DNA from: JAGWBD01 sp965197455
GTDB taxonomy: Bacteria; Chloroflexota; Anaerolineae; Aggregatilineales; Phototrophicaceae
DNA: 64,000 nt
Reading direction: 5' to 3'
Assembly (NCBI GenBank): GCA_965197455.1
Contig: OZ240208.1
Location: 496,001-560,000, forward strand
Both the position numbers and the translations under genes were made by a program. Positions 24,788 through 32,974 of this stretch are shown here, in pieces. The notes under the pieces were generated by a model. It made no database searches. It worked only from the letters and a program-made list of their open reading frames with translations, and was not told the origin of the DNA. How positions within the stretch are numbered: the first letter of the stretch is position 1; each line of letters begins with the position of its first letter.

Positions 24788-26593
24788 ATGCTCAAAAGTA
24801 TGAACTGCGGTGAGTTGCGTCCGGAACACGATGGACAACAGGTGACTATGGCGGGCTGGGTAAATCGCTGGCGCGACCAGGGCGGCGTCATTTTCATCGA
24901 CCTGCGCGACCGCTCCGGCATCTGTCAGGTGGTGGCCGAACTGGAGAACGCGCCCGCTGCCCATGCCTGTGCCAGCGAAGCGCGCAACGAATATGTGCTG
25001 CAGGTCAGCGGTCGTGTGCGCATCCGCCCGGAAGGCACTGCCAATCCGGAACTGGTTACCGGCGCCATGGAAGTGCTGGCCAGCGAACTGCAGGTGCTCA
25101 ACCCCGCCAAAACACCGCCCTTCTACATCAACCGTGAGGACAGCATCGACGAGACGCTGCGCATGAAGCACCGCTATCTCGACCTGCGCCGACCGAAGAT
25201 GCAGGGCAATATGCTGCTGCGCCACCGGGCCATCAAGTTCATTCGCGACTGGCTGGACGAGCGCGACTTCGTCGAAATCGAGACGCCGATCCTGTTCAAG
25301 ACCACGCCGGAAGGCGCGCGCGACTTCCTGGTGCCCAGTCGGTTGCAACCCGGAAGTTTTTATGCATTGCCACAAAGCCCGCAACAGCTCAAGCAAATGC
25401 TGATGGTGGCCGGCTACGAACGCTATTTTCAGATTGCCCGCTGCTTCCGCGACGAAGACCTGCGCGGTCAGCGCCAGCCGGAGTTCACGCAGCTGGATCT
25501 TGAGATGAGCTTTGTCGAGCGCGAGGACGTCATGGCGCTCAACGAGACCCTGATGACTGCGCTGGCGCAGACTGTGGCACCGCAGCGACGTCTGCAAGAA
25601 ACGCCATTTCCGCGCATCAACTATCAGGAGGCGATGGAGCGCTACGGCAGCGACAAGCCCGATATTCGCTATGATCTGAGCGCCGTGGATGTCAGTCACA
25701 TCGCCGGCGTGAGCGCCTTTCAGGTCTTTGTCGACAACGTGGCCGCCGGGAAGCCGGTCAAGGTGTTGCGCGTACCGGGCATGGCGGGTGAGTTAAGCGG
25801 GACCCGCCTGCGCGCGCTGGCCCGTGGCCTGGAGGATCTCGCGCGGACGGCAGGAGGTAAGGGCCTGGCCTACATGGCGCTGGACCGCGACCCTCAGGGC
25901 GCGGTGAAGGGGCCAATTGGCAAGTTCTTCACGGTCGAGCAACAGGTGGCGCTCTTCGATTGCGTGGGCGCGCAGCCAGGTGACTTGCTGCTGTTCATGT
26001 CAGACCGGCGTGATATCGTGTGGTCGATCACTGATGTGCTGCGGCGTCATCTGGCCGCGGAACTGGGTCTGACTGACCCGGAGCAGCTGGCCTTCTGCTG
26101 GGTGGTCGATTTCCCGCAGTTTATGTGGAACGAGGACGAGCAGCGCTGGGATCCTTCACAGCACCTTTTTACGATGCCACTGCCTGAAGATGTTTCGTTG
26201 CTGGACAGCGAACCCGGCAAAGCGCGCGGCTCGCAATACGACATGATTTGCAACGGTTTTGAAGTGGCGGGGGGCAGCATCCGCATTCATGACCGAGCCT
26301 TGCAGGAAAAAATCTTCCCGCTCATCGGCCAAGAAATGGATGAGGCGCGCGAACAGTTCGGCCACATGCTGGAGGCCTTCGAGTACGGTGTGCCGCCGCA
26401 CGGGGGCATCGCCTGGGGCATTGACCGCATCGTCGCCTTGCTGGCCGGCGAACCCAACATCCGCGAGGTTATCGCCTTCCCCAAATCGCAAACTGGCATG
26501 GACATCATGTCGCAGACGCCCTCGCCGGCCACCGACGACCAGCTGGCCGAGCTGCACATCCGGCTCGACCTGCCAGAGCAAGTGGACAGTTAG
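24788..26593 (+). CDS. aspS: Aspartyl-tRNA synthetase
   Basis: 601 residues, bacterial type. The N-terminal OB-fold anticodon-binding domain contains VTMAGWVNRWRDQGGVIFIDLRDRSG. Class II motif 2 is in YFQIARCFRDEDLRGQRQPE, and the AspRS flipping loop region is LPQSPQQLKQMLM. The bacterial GAD insertion lies at about residues 285-430. Motif 3 is GGIAWGIDRIVALLAG. ATG 24788 was chosen because the family N-terminus starts there and GGAGAGGCAGG precedes it. Whether it is discriminating or also charges tRNA-Asn cannot be read reliably. Confidence 0.96.
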   Translation: MLKSMNCGELRPEHDGQQVTMAGWVNRWRDQGGVIFIDLRDRSGICQVVAELENAPAAHACASEARNEYVLQVSGRVRIRPEGTANPELVTGAMEVLASELQVLNPAKTPPFYINREDSIDETLRMKHRYLDLRRPKMQGNMLLRHRAIKFIRDWLDERDFVEIETPILFKTTPEGARDFLVPSRLQPGSFYALPQSPQQLKQMLMVAGYERYFQIARCFRDEDLRGQRQPEFTQLDLEMSFVEREDVMALNETLMTALAQTVAPQRRLQETPFPRINYQEAMERYGSDKPDIRYDLSAVDVSHIAGVSAFQVFVDNVAAGKPVKVLRVPGMAGELSGTRLRALARGLEDLARTAGGKGLAYMALDRDPQGAVKGPIGKFFTVEQQVALFDCVGAQPGDLLLFMSDRRDIVWSITDVLRRHLAAELGLTDPEQLAFCWVVDFPQFMWNEDEQRWDPSQHLFTMPLPEDVSLLDSEPGKARGSQYDMICNGFEVAGGSIRIHDRALQEKIFPLIGQEMDEAREQFGHMLEAFEYGVPPHGGIAWGIDRIVALLAGEPNIREVIAFPKSQTGMDIMSQTPSPATDDQLAELHIRLDLPEQVDS

Positions 26594-26594
26594 G

Positions 26595-27308
26595 CTAGTC
26601 TTCGCTGTTGTTTAGCACATGGGCGTGGAACAGGCCGCCGATGATGCCGCCGCCGAAGATGCCGATGAAATAGGCGGGCACGTAGCTCAGGTCGCCGGCG
26701 ATCAGGGCTGGGCCCAGGGTGCGCGCGGGATTGAGCGATGCGCCGGTCAGTGCGCCGCCGGCAAAGATGCAGACCCCCAGCGTCAGCCCAATAGTCACAC
26801 CCGCCATGTTGCCGGCCTTGCCATAAACTGCCGCCTGATAGACTGCGCTGACCAGCAGGAAAGTCAGAACGCCCTCGAGCAGCAACGCAGACCCGGGATA
26901 GTCTACTGTGAGTACGCCGGTCGTCTGGCCAAAGTTGAAACCCGCCTCACCGAGGAATCCTGCCATGAAGACGGGGTCATTGTGCGGCACAATCACAGAG
27001 AGCAGCCAGGCGGCCAGAATGGCACCGAGGAACTGCATGACAAGGAAACGGACGGTCTGTCCTGCATCCTGTTTGCCACCCACGAACAGGGCCACGTTGA
27101 CAGCGGGGTTGAACTGGCCGCCTGAAATGTGGCCATAGGTGTAGATCAGGACGAGCAGTACCAGCCCGTGCGCCAGCGCCGGCACGACCACACCGAACAA
27201 GGGCGCCACAACCACAGCGCCGGAGCCAATGAAAACGAGCACGAAAGTACCAATAAGTTCGGCCAGGCTGGCACGCATCATCTTGTCAGTCATCTGCTCC
27301 CCCATCAT
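26595..27308 (-). CDS. MIP family channel (aquaporin/glycerol facilitator)
   Basis: 237 residues with six membrane segments and two half-helices. NPA boxes are at 67-69 (GGQFNPAVN) and 193-195 (SLNPARTLGP), the latter with the selectivity-filter Arg. Length and lack of the larger loops are closer to aquaporins than to glycerol facilitators, but the solute is uncertain. ATG 27308 is preceded by AGGA at six bases; ATG 27293 is an alternative. It converges with aspS, one base apart. Confidence 0.9.
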   Translation of the reverse strand: MMGEQMTDKMMRASLAELIGTFVLVFIGSGAVVVAPLFGVVVPALAHGLVLLVLIYTYGHISGGQFNPAVNVALFVGGKQDAGQTVRFLVMQFLGAILAAWLLSVIVPHNDPVFMAGFLGEAGFNFGQTTGVLTVDYPGSALLLEGVLTFLLVSAVYQAAVYGKAGNMAGVTIGLTLGVCIFAGGALTGASLNPARTLGPALIAGDLSYVPAYFIGIFGGGIIGGLFHAHVLNNSED

Positions 27309-27326
27309 GGTGATTCCTGAAGCAGG

Positions 27327-27354
27327 ATTATGGCAGGCGCGTCATTCATGTCAA
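27327..27354 (-). promoter_or_regulatory. MIP channel promoter
   Basis: Minus strand TTGACA (27349-27354), 16 bp, CATAAT (27327-27332) preceded by TGC. Close to consensus. Confidence 0.7.
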
Positions 27355-27369
27355 GCGAATCCGGCAGGA

Positions 27370-27398
27370 TTGCCAGGCCAATGCAGTCATGGTATACA
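27370..27398 (+). promoter_or_regulatory. Plus-strand promoter-like site with no gene downstream
   Basis: TTGCCA, 17 bp, TATACA preceded by TGG. It points into the 27405-27616 interval, where no plus-strand gene was recognised, and would then run antisense to the LCP gene. Confidence 0.4.
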
Positions 27399-27484
27399 GG
27401 GGCTGGATCTGCCCTGTTCGTGATGACGCCAGGACGTTTTGAGCCAACACCAGAACGACCGGGTGTCGGATGGCGACGGGGAAA

Positions 27485-27502
27485 CCCCGACTTTGGTCGG
27501 GG
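27485..27502. repeat. Perfect 7 bp hairpin, possible terminator of the LCP gene
   Basis: CCCCGAC-TTTG-GTCGGGG is a perfect stem-loop. On the minus strand it is followed by TTTCCCC, so it could terminate the LCP gene transcript, though the T-tract is short. A second hairpin CCTGC-GAAT-GCAGG lies at 27527-27540. Together with the GC-rich flanks this looks like a REP-type intergenic element. Nothing else was seen in the 308 bp between the channel and LCP genes apart from the promoters listed. Confidence 0.45.
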
Positions 27503-27616
27503 GTGAGTCGTGGCCGGGACGCCCGCCCTGCGAATGCAGGTTCAAGGCAGTGCGTTCACACGGCCGGGCGGGTCCGTTTGTCAGAGTTCATCGGTTTCAC
27601 TGCGCAGGTCTGCGGC

Positions 27617-28786
27617 TTACGCACCATAGCTGACGCCAAAGACCGTCGTCAGCAGTTCACCCAGACGTGCGCGGTCCGGCACCAGCACCTGGGCGCCCTC
27701 GGGCGTAGTGTAGTCCATGGCGTAGCGGTCGTCGATCACGCCAGTGCGGATGCTGCTGCCGGAAATGTCCTTGAGGTAAAGCGCAAGCTGCAACGCTTGC
27801 TCAAGCGTCAGGTCAGTATAGAATCCGTCCTGCAGCGCTGCCCACAGACCGGGCGACTGAATGATGAGCTCCGGCAGGTGAGCCGGATCAAGCAGCTTGT
27901 CGCGCATGGCGTACATGACCGCCTGCTGCCGTTCAGCGCGTTGAAAGTCGTTGTCGCCGTGTCGGGTGCGGGCGTATTTCAGCGCGGTCTGTCCGTCCAG
28001 CAATTGCTGGCCGGCGGCAATGTAGAAGGGGCTGTAACCGAAGTTCATGTCCGGGTAAAAGGGGTCACGAATGCTTTCAGGCACGTCGATTTCGATACCC
28101 CCGATTGCATTTATCAGGCGCACGAAACTGTTAAAATCGACGGCCAGGTAGTCATGGACGCGCATGCCCAGGTTGTATTCCACGGTCTGCATGGCGAGGC
28201 GTGGCCCGAAGCCCGGCTGCTTCAGTTCGCCGAGCACCATGGGGGTGTTGACGCGTTGCGGATACTGAATTCCAGGTACTTCTACGTAGAGATCGCGCGG
28301 GATGCTCAGGATGCCGATACTGTTGCTCTGCGGGTCGATACTGGCGAGCATAAGCGTGTCGGTGCGGTAGCCCAGACCGGTCTCGCCGGGACGTCGGTCC
28401 AGCCCCATGACCAGCACAGTGAAGCGCGATACGCCGTTCCAGGGTGTGGGTTCGAAGCTGCTGCCGTCATTGAGGAGAATCGCTTCTTCGTTGCCCGACC
28501 CGGCGCTGACGAAACCGGCGTTCGGGTCTACCGGAGCAGCCAACACGGCTGCAGCGGTTGGCAAGGCCTCCGGTCGGTTGCGCGTTACGCGCAGGAGCAG
28601 CGAGGCCATCATGCTGACGACAACCACGATACCCAGCAGGGCAAGCGAGACGACGACCCAGGCCCACTCGAAGCCGCGTCGCGACCGGACACGTCGTCTG
28701 CGCGCCCGTTCTCGCGCGCCAGAGCTGCGTGCCCGTTGCGGGGCAGGGATTGCGCCGGCTTTGCGCAAGGTGCCTTGCTCGCTCAT
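27617..28786 (-). CDS. LytR-CpsA-Psr (LCP) family protein
   Basis: 389 residues. Cytoplasmic Arg-rich N-terminus, one membrane anchor at about residues 41-66 (WVVVSLALLGIVVVVSMMAS), a linker, then the extracellular LCP domain. The domain has FTVLVMGLDRRPGETGLGYRTDTLML, SIPRDLYV, NAIGGIEIDVPESI and ALKYARTRHGDNDFQRAERQQ, including the conserved Arg and Asp residues that bind polyprenyl phosphate. LCP enzymes attach glycopolymers to the cell envelope. Divergent from lipM. Confidence 0.93.
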   Translation of the reverse strand: MSEQGTLRKAGAIPAPQRARSSGARERARRRRVRSRRGFEWAWVVVSLALLGIVVVVSMMASLLLRVTRNRPEALPTAAAVLAAPVDPNAGFVSAGSGNEEAILLNDGSSFEPTPWNGVSRFTVLVMGLDRRPGETGLGYRTDTLMLASIDPQSNSIGILSIPRDLYVEVPGIQYPQRVNTPMVLGELKQPGFGPRLAMQTVEYNLGMRVHDYLAVDFNSFVRLINAIGGIEIDVPESIRDPFYPDMNFGYSPFYIAAGQQLLDGQTALKYARTRHGDNDFQRAERQQAVMYAMRDKLLDPAHLPELIIQSPGLWAALQDGFYTDLTLEQALQLALYLKDISGSSIRTGVIDDRYAMDYTTPEGAQVLVPDRARLGELLTTVFGVSYGA

Positions 28787-28821
28787 GGAATCGTTGCCGT
28801 GACTCTCACCCCGGGCGCGGG

Positions 28822-28850
28822 AGTATAGACTGGACTCCGAAATGCGTCAA
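28822..28850 (-). promoter_or_regulatory. LCP gene promoter
   Basis: Minus strand TTGACG (28845-28850), 17 bp, TATACT (28822-28827). Start near 28815. The -35 overlaps the first codons of the divergent lipM gene. Confidence 0.7.
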
Positions 28851-29642
28851 TGGCGTTTGATCATCAGCGAGCCTGCCAGCGGCGCGCGCAACATGGCGCT
28901 TGATGAGGCCCTGCTGCTGGAAGTCAGTGCACAGCCGGTGCTGAGGTTTTACAGTTGGCAGCCCCATTGCCTGTCGCTGGGGTACGGGCAGCGCTGCCGC
29001 GTGGTGGATATGGAACGCCTGCTCAGGCACGGCGCGACGCTGGTGCGCCGGCCGAGCGGCGGCGGCGCCATTCTGCATGCTGAGGAACTGACCTGGAGCC
29101 TGATCCTGCCCGCCGGGCATCCGCTGTCTGCGGGCTCGCTGAGCGTTGGCTACCAGCGTATCAGTCAGGTGCTATACAAGGCCCTGCAGCTGCTGGGCAT
29201 CCCGGTGATTGTGAAGCAGGAGGCGACGCGACTCTCCGCCGACCCGGCCTGCTTCGCGACGCCAGCGCAATACGAGCTGGCTGTGGCCGGACGCAAGTTG
29301 CTGGGCAGCGCTCGGGTGCAACGCCGCTATGGAATGCTGCAACATGGATCACTTCCGTTGACCGGAGACGTTGCTGCCATTTGCCAGCTGCTGCGCTATT
29401 CTGATGACTCCAGGCGGGAGCTGGCAGCAGCCAAACTGCGTGAAGGGGCGACGACCCTGGCCGAAGCGTCAGGCGGCAAGAAAATCTGCTCTACGCAGGT
29501 GATAGCAGCCCTGGTCAATGCCTTTCGCACTGACTGCGATGTTGACTTTCTCGATTCGGACTTAACTCGTGTTGAGCTGAAGCGGGCCGCAGAGCTGGAG
29601 TCTGAACGCTATGGCAACCCGGCCTGGGTGTGCAGGCGCTGA
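28842..29642 (+). CDS. lipM: Lipoate/octanoate transferase family protein, LipM-like
   Basis: 266 residues of the biotin/lipoate ligase fold. RRPSGGGAILH (69-79) is the acyl-adenylate/acyl-binding loop, and GRKLLGSARVQ (150-160) has the conserved Lys. Cys137 in the PACFATPAQYEL segment matches the nucleophile position of LipM octanoyltransferases, which lipoate ligases lack. It should therefore transfer octanoyl from ACP to lipoyl domains. It could instead be a lipoate ligase. ATG 28842 starts the conserved N-terminus; the following gene begins 36 bp later. Confidence 0.82.
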   Translation: MRQWRLIISEPASGARNMALDEALLLEVSAQPVLRFYSWQPHCLSLGYGQRCRVVDMERLLRHGATLVRRPSGGGAILHAEELTWSLILPAGHPLSAGSLSVGYQRISQVLYKALQLLGIPVIVKQEATRLSADPACFATPAQYELAVAGRKLLGSARVQRRYGMLQHGSLPLTGDVAAICQLLRYSDDSRRELAAAKLREGATTLAEASGGKKICSTQVIAALVNAFRTDCDVDFLDSDLTRVELKRAAELESERYGNPAWVCRR

Positions 29643-29678
29643 AAAGGCCGGATCGGACAATCAGGAGAATTGAGCCAC

Positions 29679-30677
29679 ATGAGCCAGGTTCGACAGCTGC
29701 CGTTGTTTCAGCCGCAGCAGGAAGCGGAGATCAGCCGCTATACGCTGTTTTCCGCAACCTTGCCGCTCTTTCAAAAGCATCTGCTAAGCGCCGGCAAGTC
29801 GGGCCATACCCTGCGCGCCTTTCGCTCTGATCTGCGGCTGTTGACCGAACATGCGCGTGACGATCTCCCGGTCGGTGCGTTCACGACGGAGCGGCTGAAC
29901 GAATTCCTGGACTGGCTGGAGCACGGGCGCGGCGTGTCCTGTAGCCGCAAATCCTGGGCGCGCCGCGTCACCACGCTCAAGGTCTACTTCTCCTGGCTGC
30001 GCTCACTCGACGCCATTGCGCAGGATCCGGCGCTGACCATTGCCCAGCGCTCCGGGCCGGCGCCGCTGGCCCGTGTGTTGACGATGCAGGAAGTCTCCCG
30101 CGCCCTGGCGTTCGCCCGGCGCGCCGGAGAAGGACGCAGGCCGGATGCCCGGCCGGAGCTGCTGCTGCGCCTCCTGCTGGAAACCGGTATCAAGAAAGGG
30201 GAGACGGCGCGGCTGCGGCGCGAGGACTTTGAGCGCGGCGGCGATCCGCCAGTGCTCACAGTGCGCTATCAAATGCGTGGCGTCGCGGCGACCCTGGAGC
30301 CGGAGCAGCAGGCGCGCAACCCCTGGCGTGAACGGCGCATAGGATTGCAGGCAGACCTGTTGCCGCTGCTGGATGCCTGGCTGGCGCAGGAAAAAGCGGA
30401 TGACGCGCGCGTCTTTAACTGCAGTGCGCGCAATCTGGAACACGTGCTGGCCAAACTCGCGCGGGATGCCGGGCTGGAGCGATTGTCATTTGAGTCGCTG
30501 CGCTGGACCAGTGCCTTGCGCGACTGGCAGGCGGGCATGGCGCCGGATGTCATCCGCGACAAGCTCGGTCTAAGCGAAAGCAGCTGGCTGCAAACCAGCG
30601 CCAAACTCAGGCAACTCGCCTCATTGCATTCAGAGAAAGAACCGGCGCTCGCTCAGCCACCTGTCAGCAGCGACTGA
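29679..30677 (+). CDS. Tyrosine recombinase-like protein with lost catalytic residues
   Basis: 332 residues from ATG 29679 (AGGAG upstream). N-terminal SAM-like core-binding domain at about residues 25-110 and C-terminal catalytic fold at about 130-315. Aligning to the XerC/D pattern, the first Arg is Lys172 (TGIKKGE), the HxxR box is ExLR (E272, R275), LGHS is LGLS (L298), and the Tyr position is Ser307. Only one of five catalytic residues remains, so strand cleavage is unlikely. It probably binds DNA. No att-like repeats or mobile genes flank it, so it is not a prophage integrase. Its end overlaps convergent ligA. Confidence 0.8.
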   Translation: MSQVRQLPLFQPQQEAEISRYTLFSATLPLFQKHLLSAGKSGHTLRAFRSDLRLLTEHARDDLPVGAFTTERLNEFLDWLEHGRGVSCSRKSWARRVTTLKVYFSWLRSLDAIAQDPALTIAQRSGPAPLARVLTMQEVSRALAFARRAGEGRRPDARPELLLRLLLETGIKKGETARLRREDFERGGDPPVLTVRYQMRGVAATLEPEQQARNPWRERRIGLQADLLPLLDAWLAQEKADDARVFNCSARNLEHVLAKLARDAGLERLSFESLRWTSALRDWQAGMAPDVIRDKLGLSESSWLQTSAKLRQLASLHSEKEPALAQPPVSSD

Positions 30678-32974
30678 AGACCCTCTTCGTCGAGCAAGGG
30701 GATGCCCAGTTCTTCGGCTTTCGTCGCCTTGCTGCCCGGCGCTGCGCCGACGACCACATAGCTGGTCTTGCCACTGACGCTGCCGGTAACCTTGCCGCCC
30801 TGCGCCTCGATTAGCGCTTTCGCCTCCGAACGGGAGAGCGTGGGCAAGGTCCCGGTGAGCACGAAGGTCTGGCCTTGCAGAGCGCTCGCGACCGACTCTG
30901 CTGGCTGCTGCGCCTGCAGGTTGACGCCGGCCTGCGCCATTTTCCGGAGCAGTTGCTGGTTATGTTCGTCCCCAAACCAGGTGAGGATATTTTGCGTCAA
31001 CACCGGCCCCAGGCCCTCGATGCGCAGTAACGGCGCTGCCGCTTTCGTCATCAGAGACAGTGGACTGACCAACCCGGCCAGGTCGACTTCGCCTGCGGGA
31101 AGTAGTGCTTTGAGCGCGCGTTGCAGACGCTGCGTCATAGCTTCCGGGTCGGCATCAACAAAGCGCGGCGCCAGTTCAACGAGCGGATTGTTCAACTGAC
31201 GCAGGGCCCGCTGCTGCGCTGGCGACACTCCTTCCTCAGAATCGTAAAATCCCTGAAGTAGTGAGGCAGCGGCCGGGGCAAACGATTCGTTGGCAGCGCG
31301 CACTGCATCCGCCATTCGTAGCAATGGCTCGAAGGCACCGGCTTCCTCTGACGTCGAGCCAAAATTGCGCAGTTCACGTGTCAGCAGCCCGGCCACCGTG
31401 CCGCCCACGCCGTCGATGCCCTGGGCGGCCAGGATGCGCTCCAGCGGACGCGACTTCGCCTCCTCGATGGAGGCCAGCAGGTTATCGACTTTGGTTTCGG
31501 CAAAGCGCTCCAGTGCAAGCAGTTGCTCGCGCTTCTCCGCCAGCGTGAAGATATCGGCCACGTCGTGGATGAGTCCTTCGGCGATCAGGGTGCGGATGGT
31601 CTCCGGGCCCATGCCCTCAATGTCCATGGCGGAGCGCGAAACGAAAAATTCAACCTGGCGGAAGACGCGTTCCGGGCAAGCTGGATTCACACAGAGCCAG
31701 TCGACAGCTTCGTCCGGCTGCACGACCTCGTGTTCACAGAAGGGGCAGGTCGCCGGCGGCCGGACTTCCTCTTCGCTGCCGTCGCGCAATGCTATCAGCG
31801 GGCCAACGATGTAGGGGATGACGTCGCCCGAACGCTTGACAATGATTGTGTCGCCGCGGCGGATATCCAGCCTGGCGATCTGGTCGTAGTTGTGCAGGCT
31901 GGCGCTGGAGACGGTCACACCACCGACGAAGACCGGCTCGAGCACTGCGGCGGGAGTCAGTTTGCCGCTGCGGCCGACGTTGACTGTGACGTCCAGCAGC
32001 TTCGTTGAGGCTTCCTCGGCGGGGAACTTCCAGGCGATGGCGCCGCGCGGGTCCTTGCCTGCCACGCCCAGTTGCCGTGAACGCTGCAGGTCGTTCACCT
32101 TGACGACCAGGCCATCAATTTGAAAGGGCAACTCGTTGCGCCGTAGCTCCCATGCGGGCAGCAGCGCGACCAGCGCCTCCAGGTCTGCGCAGTGCTGAAC
32201 TTCCGGCGGCACCGGGAAGCCCAGCTCCGCCAGGGTCTGTAGCAACTGATGCTGCGTATCTCCCTGCAACCCGGTGGCGGCGAGCACATCGTAGACAAAG
32301 GCGCTCAGCGGACGCGCCGCCGTGATGCGCGAATCTTTCTGCTTGAGCGTACCGGACGCCGTGTTGCGAGCGTTGACGTAACGTGGCAACTCCTGCGTTT
32401 CCTGCTGCCGGTTGAGTTCGTCAAAGTCTGCCTTGCGGAAGAACACCTCGCCGCGCACAACAAGCAGCGCCGGCGCCGCCGGACCCTCCGGATCGACCGG
32501 AATACGCAGCGGCAGGCTGCGGATGGTGCGTACATTGGCCGTGACGTCATCGCCGGTTTCGCCATCGCCGCGCGTGGCCGCCCGGGTAAGTAAACCGTCC
32601 TGATAGGTGAGGACGATGCTAAGGCCGTCCAGCTTGGGCTCAAGGGTGTAGGCAAGCGCTGTGCCTTCCGGCAGCAGGCGCAGGTTGCGCTGCTGCCAGG
32701 AGCGCAGGTCTTCTGCGTCGAAGGCGTTGGCCAGGCTGAGCACGGGCGTGACATGTGGCACCTTGCCAAACTCGTCATTGAGATCGCTGCCGGCGCGCTG
32801 CGTGGGCGAATCAGGCGTTATCAGTTCGGGCTGCGCCTCTTCGAGCGCGCGCAGCTCCTGCAGCAGCAGGTCGTACTCCCCGTCGCTGATGAGCGGCTCG
32901 TGACGCACATGGTACTGATAGTTGTGATGTTGCAGTTCCTCGCGCAGTTCGGCTGCGCGCGCCTGGGCTGCCAT
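30653..32974 (-). CDS. ligA: NAD-dependent DNA ligase
   Basis: 773 residues from ATG 32974, which shares a base with the polX stop (TGATG). Ia domain at the N-terminus, adenylation motif EPKLDGLS with Lys114, then RGDGETGDDVT. OB-fold, Cys4 zinc finger (CPFCEHEV...CVNPACPERV), HhH domain and C-terminal BRCT (FVLTGTLPTLSRSEAKALIE). It is about 100 residues longer than typical LigA. The extra sequence is an insert inside the HhH domain at about 31025-31360, between ELRNFG and RIEGLGP. Seals nicks in replication and repair; adjacency to polX suggests joint base excision repair. Confidence 0.95.
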   Translation of the reverse strand: MAAQARAAELREELQHHNYQYHVRHEPLISDGEYDLLLQELRALEEAQPELITPDSPTQRAGSDLNDEFGKVPHVTPVLSLANAFDAEDLRSWQQRNLRLLPEGTALAYTLEPKLDGLSIVLTYQDGLLTRAATRGDGETGDDVTANVRTIRSLPLRIPVDPEGPAAPALLVVRGEVFFRKADFDELNRQQETQELPRYVNARNTASGTLKQKDSRITAARPLSAFVYDVLAATGLQGDTQHQLLQTLAELGFPVPPEVQHCADLEALVALLPAWELRRNELPFQIDGLVVKVNDLQRSRQLGVAGKDPRGAIAWKFPAEEASTKLLDVTVNVGRSGKLTPAAVLEPVFVGGVTVSSASLHNYDQIARLDIRRGDTIIVKRSGDVIPYIVGPLIALRDGSEEEVRPPATCPFCEHEVVQPDEAVDWLCVNPACPERVFRQVEFFVSRSAMDIEGMGPETIRTLIAEGLIHDVADIFTLAEKREQLLALERFAETKVDNLLASIEEAKSRPLERILAAQGIDGVGGTVAGLLTRELRNFGSTSEEAGAFEPLLRMADAVRAANESFAPAAASLLQGFYDSEEGVSPAQQRALRQLNNPLVELAPRFVDADPEAMTQRLQRALKALLPAGEVDLAGLVSPLSLMTKAAAPLLRIEGLGPVLTQNILTWFGDEHNQQLLRKMAQAGVNLQAQQPAESVASALQGQTFVLTGTLPTLSRSEAKALIEAQGGKVTGSVSGKTSYVVVGAAPGSKATKAEELGIPLLDEEGLQSLLTGG

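Noticed and set aside
29679..30677. Integrase gene as mark of a prophage or integrative element
   Set aside because: Catalytic residues are lost, both neighbours are housekeeping genes, and no flanking repeats, tRNA end or other mobile genes are seen.
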